A stretch of 64,000 nucleotides of DNA, taken from positions 43,752 through 107,751 of the forward strand of contig JAFWFV010000001.1 of NCBI GenBank assembly GCA_017515465.1. Reading direction: 5' to 3'. The DNA is from Clostridiales bacterium (GTDB taxonomy: Bacteria > Bacillota > Clostridia > Saccharofermentanales > Saccharofermentanaceae). Position 1 is the first letter of the stretch. Each line of letters starts with the position of its first letter. Under the pieces are notes generated by a model. The model was given only the letters and a program-made list of their open reading frames with translations, ran no database searches and was not told the origin of the DNA. Shown here in pieces: positions 61,240-64,000 of this stretch. A program made the position numbers and the translations under genes.

Positions 61240-61294
61240 ATTCCGCGTAATTCTTATATTTATTGTGTATTTGACTTAATTAACCGGAGGAGAT

Positions 61295-63019
61295 ATGGAC
61301 TATAAGACTCAAATTGCAGGCTTTCTTGCACAGGCTACAGGACTTGAAAATGACAAGGTGATGGATCTGATCGAGATACCGCCCCAGCTGGAAATGGGAG
61401 ATTATGCATTCCCGTGCTTCATCCTCGCAAAGACAATGCATAAGGCACCTAACATGATCTCACAGGAACTGGCTTCAACTATCGATCTTACGGGAACCGT
61501 ATTTACTGCCCGTAATGTTGGACCTTATCTGAACTTCTTTATCAACAGGGACTCCTTTGCTGAAAACGTAGTAGGCGATATCATCACATCCGGAGATTCA
61601 TTCGGAAGTTCTGAGATAGGAAACGGCAAGAATGTTATCGTTGAGTATTCTTCCCCAAATATCGCCAAGCCTTTCCACGTTGGTCACGCTTTTACTACCA
61701 TCCTGGGTAATTCACTGGCCAGGATCTACAAGAAACTGGGATATAACGTTGTCAGGATGAATCATCTCGGTGATTACGGAACACAGTTCGGAAAGCTGAT
61801 CACAGCATACCGTCTCTGGGGAGATGAAGAGGCATTAAACGAGGATCCCATCAAGGAACTCCTCAGGATCTATGTAAAGTTCCACCAGGAAGAAAAGAAC
61901 GATCCCGAACTCACCACTTCCGCACGTGAAAACTTCAGAAAGCTGGAGGAGGGATGCCCCGATGAGGTGGCATTATGGCAGAAGTTCAGGGACATGTCCC
62001 TCGTGGTATTCAAAAAGCTCTATGACAGGATCGGCGTAGAGTTCGATAACTATAATGGTGAGTCCTACTACAGCGACAAGATCCCTGAGATAGTCGACAT
62101 ATTGAACGAGAAGGGCCTGTTGGTCGAGAGCGAAGGCGCCAAGGTTGTAATGCTCGATGACGAGGGCCTGCCGCCCTGCATCATCCTCAAGAGCGATAAC
62201 ACGACCATCTATGCTTCCCGTGACCTTGCTTCAGCACTCTACAGATACAGGACATATCATTTCGATAAGAACATCTATGTCGTAGGTAATACACAGGCAC
62301 TTCATTTCAAGCAGGTGTTTGCTGTCCTTAAGAAAGCAGGATTCGACTTTGCCGATAACTGTGAGCATGTTGCTTTCGGCCTCGTTAAGTTCAAGGATAT
62401 GATCTTCTCCACGAGAGAGGGCAACATTGTCCTGCTGGAGGATCTCCTCAATGAATCCGTAAAGAAGACCAGAGAGATCATCGCCGCTAATGCCAAGGAG
62501 CGTTCTACCGGCATGAGCGAGGAGGAGATAGACGATATCGCCGAAAAGCTCGGCGTCGGAGCAGTTATCTATACATTCGTCAAGTCCGGCAGGGAGAGGG
62601 ACATCGTATTCTCCTGGGATGAGATGCTGGATTTCGACGGTGATACAGCGCCTTACCTCATCTATACATATGCCAGGACCAGATCGATCCTCCGTAAGGG
62701 TGAGTCACAGGGTAAGCTGCCTTCAGGTCCTGACGGATACAAGCTCCTTACTAATGACGATGAATATGCTCTCATCAGAGCTCTTGCAGATTTCAAGGAA
62801 TCAATAATCAAGGCTGCAAACAGCAACGAGCCCTTCATGATCGCCCGTCAGGTTGCCCTGATCGCCAGGATGCATAACAGGTTCTATAACAATTCGAGCA
62901 TCCTTAACTGCGATGATGAAGAACTCTGCAGAGCCAGACTGGCACTCTGTGAGGCAGTATGCACTGCCATCAGGGAAGGTCTGAACCTGCTGGGCATCGA
63001 ATGCGTTGAGAGGATGTAA
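61295..63019 (+). CDS. argS: Arginyl-tRNA synthetase
   Basis: 574 residues, normal length. Class I features: the N-terminal Add1 domain, YSSPNIAKPFHVGHAFTT (HVGH motif), a GDYGTQFGKL loop, and the DALR anticodon domain at the C-terminus (ADFKESIIKAANSNEPF ... RFYNNSSI). ArgS usually lacks a good KMSKS, as here (FKDMIFSTREGN). RBS GGAGGAG. It is not preceded by a T-box. It is followed after 6 nt by the oligoendopeptidase. Confidence 0.96.
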   Translation: MDYKTQIAGFLAQATGLENDKVMDLIEIPPQLEMGDYAFPCFILAKTMHKAPNMISQELASTIDLTGTVFTARNVGPYLNFFINRDSFAENVVGDIITSGDSFGSSEIGNGKNVIVEYSSPNIAKPFHVGHAFTTILGNSLARIYKKLGYNVVRMNHLGDYGTQFGKLITAYRLWGDEEALNEDPIKELLRIYVKFHQEEKNDPELTTSARENFRKLEEGCPDEVALWQKFRDMSLVVFKKLYDRIGVEFDNYNGESYYSDKIPEIVDILNEKGLLVESEGAKVVMLDDEGLPPCIILKSDNTTIYASRDLASALYRYRTYHFDKNIYVVGNTQALHFKQVFAVLKKAGFDFADNCEHVAFGLVKFKDMIFSTREGNIVLLEDLLNESVKKTREIIAANAKERSTGMSEEEIDDIAEKLGVGAVIYTFVKSGRERDIVFSWDEMLDFDGDTAPYLIYTYARTRSILRKGESQGKLPSGPDGYKLLTNDDEYALIRALADFKESIIKAANSNEPFMIARQVALIARMHNRFYNNSSILNCDDEELCRARLALCEAVCTAIREGLNLLGIECVERM

Positions 63020-63025
63020 TTACTT

Positions 63026-64000
63026 ATGATCAGCTTTGACAGCATTAAATACGTCAGGCCTTCCGTTGATGAGTTCAGGGAGAGGGTCAAGGATATCAGG
63101 TTCAGGCTCATGACATCCCAGGAAATAGATATTTCCGAGGCTGCTATTTTCGAATATGAAAAACTGATGAGCAGATTTGATACTGCTTATTCGCTCTGCA
63201 ATATCCTTCATGATCTGGATACATCGAATGATTTCTATACAAACGAACTGGAGTTCTACGATGAAGCTATACCGGTGATAAATGAACTGTCATCAGGCGT
63301 GCTTTCCGTACTCCTCAATTGTCCCTGCTCCGAGGAGCTCAAAAAGAAATACGGTGATATGATCTTCCTCAAGGCCCAGAACCAGAAGGACATAATCTCC
63401 AAGGAAGTCCTGGAAGACCTGGCAGTTGAATCCGCTCTCGAGAATGAATATTCACAGCTTCAGTCTGAGGCTGAGATCGTATTCAGCGGCAAGCCTCTTA
63501 ATCTCAGCATGCTCGCACCTCATATGGAATCTCCGGACAGGATCGAGAGAAAGGCTGCAGCAAAGGCTTTTGACGATTACTACATGATGCGCAGGCCTAA
63601 ATACGATGAGATCTACGACAAGATGGTCAAGGTCCGCACCCAGATCGCCAAAAAGCTCGGTTATGAGTCTTTTACCCAGCTGGGATACAAAAGGATGGAG
63701 AGATACGATTATAACAGGGAGGATGTAGCCAGGTTCAGAGACGCTATCCTGAAATACATCGTTCCCATTACCGTCCAGATCAGAAAGCTCCAGCAGGAGA
63801 GACTGGAACTGGATGAGCTGATGTTCTACGACCTTCCTTACATGTTCAGGGATGGAAATCCCGTTCCGGTAGTTCCCGTTAATGATTATGAGAAGGTGGC
63901 AGGCGCATTTTTCAGCAAGATGTTCGGCAGTGATCCCAGCTTCTTTGACGTATTGTCCAAGCACGGCTTTACAGATCTGATCTCACGTAAGAGTAAGTCC
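63026..64000 (+). CDS. M3 family oligoendopeptidase, 5' part
   Basis: The frame is open to the window end (325 codons), so the HExxH site lies outside. The start codon at 63026 follows the argS stop closely, with no strong Shine-Dalgarno. The visible part matches the oligoendopeptidase F-type helical N-terminal region: KYVRPSVDEFRERVKD, then LKKKYGDMIFLKAQNQKD, RKAAAKAFDDYYMMRRPKYDEIYDKMVKVRTQIAKKLGY (in pieces), and YDLPYMFRDGN. These cytoplasmic zinc peptidases degrade short peptides. Substrate cannot be read here. Confidence 0.85.
   Translation, partial: MISFDSIKYVRPSVDEFRERVKDIRFRLMTSQEIDISEAAIFEYEKLMSRFDTAYSLCNILHDLDTSNDFYTNELEFYDEAIPVINELSSGVLSVLLNCPCSEELKKKYGDMIFLKAQNQKDIISKEVLEDLAVESALENEYSQLQSEAEIVFSGKPLNLSMLAPHMESPDRIERKAAAKAFDDYYMMRRPKYDEIYDKMVKVRTQIAKKLGYESFTQLGYKRMERYDYNREDVARFRDAILKYIVPITVQIRKLQQERLELDELMFYDLPYMFRDGNPVPVVPVNDYEKVAGAFFSKMFGSDPSFFDVLSKHGFTDLISRKSKS

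Noticed and set aside
1..64000. CRISPR array, insertion sequence, prophage or integrase
   Set aside because: No regularly spaced direct repeats, no transposase or integrase motif and no phage structural gene were seen.

Overview
The window looks like chromosome of a Gram-positive member of the Clostridia (Bacillota), probably from a gut or rumen-type habitat. The evidence is lipobox lipoproteins with no outer-membrane genes, a T-box leader on thrS, a threonyl-tRNA synthetase without a TGS domain, RsfS/YqeK/ComEA/ClpE-type genes, genome-encoded CCA on both tRNAs, a secreted GH5 cellulase, and moderate G+C with heavy AGG/AGA arginine use. I cannot place it to genus from sequence alone. I see no phage, IS element, CRISPR array or plasmid gene.

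Layout. 1-5.3 kb: end of a P1-family peptidase, three small or zinc-ribbon proteins, a MATE transporter fused to an ATPase domain, and an acyltransferase. 5.3-12.6 kb: tRNA-Thr(CGT), a solute-binding lipoprotein, a fused GNAT-like/Ogt protein, a flavin reductase, a DUF523 protein, an upp-like/uraA-type pair, and two small minus-strand genes. 12.6-15.7 kb: gltX-glnS on the minus strand; glnS has an in-frame amber codon with an intact 3' end behind it. 15.8-20.8 kb: two overlapping genes for enzyme-family proteins that have lost their metal ligands, then nagA and a diadenylate cyclase fused to a YbbR domain. 21.4-23.7 kb: GH5 cellulase and CapA lipoproteins. 23.7-31.5 kb: a purine cluster (purE, purF, purN, PurO-type cyclohydrolase, stand-alone AICAR transformylase, an unknown membrane protein, purD) running into nadD-yqeK and rsfS. 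31.6-35.3 kb: HTH, ComEA, BirA, HD-GYP. 35.3-42.5 kb: T-box/thrS, a large lipoprotein, an NlpC/P60 hydrolase, an M20 dipeptidase. 42.6-48.9 kb: cyclophilin, zinc-ribbon protein, SpoU methyltransferase, aconitase-family hydratase and citrate synthase. 49-54.5 kb: tRNA-Glu(CTC), uvrA, ClpE-like ATPase. 54.5-59.4 kb: SMP-30 protein and then a tight cassette of zinc-ribbon pseudokinase-like protein, two vWA-like paralogues and a divergent adenylosuccinate-synthetase homologue. 59.4-64 kb: PHP phosphatase, MraY-like transferase, argS and the start of an M3 oligoendopeptidase.

Most notable signals. (1) The pseudokinase/vWA/vWA/PurA-like cassette is the best candidate for an undescribed system. (2) PurF keeps an intact phosphoribosyltransferase domain, but its glutaminase site is gone (Ser at the catalytic Cys, no Asn-Gly oxyanion loop), which suggests ammonia-dependent purine synthesis. 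(3) A metal-ligand-less dehydroquinate-synthase homologue overlaps a gene for an M28-peptidase homologue that has also lost ligands. (4) glnS carries an amber codon. (5) Several unusual fusions occur: CdaA-YbbR, MATE-HATPase, GNAT-like-Ogt, NadD-YqeK.

All functional calls are from reading motifs by eye; no database search or alignment was run.
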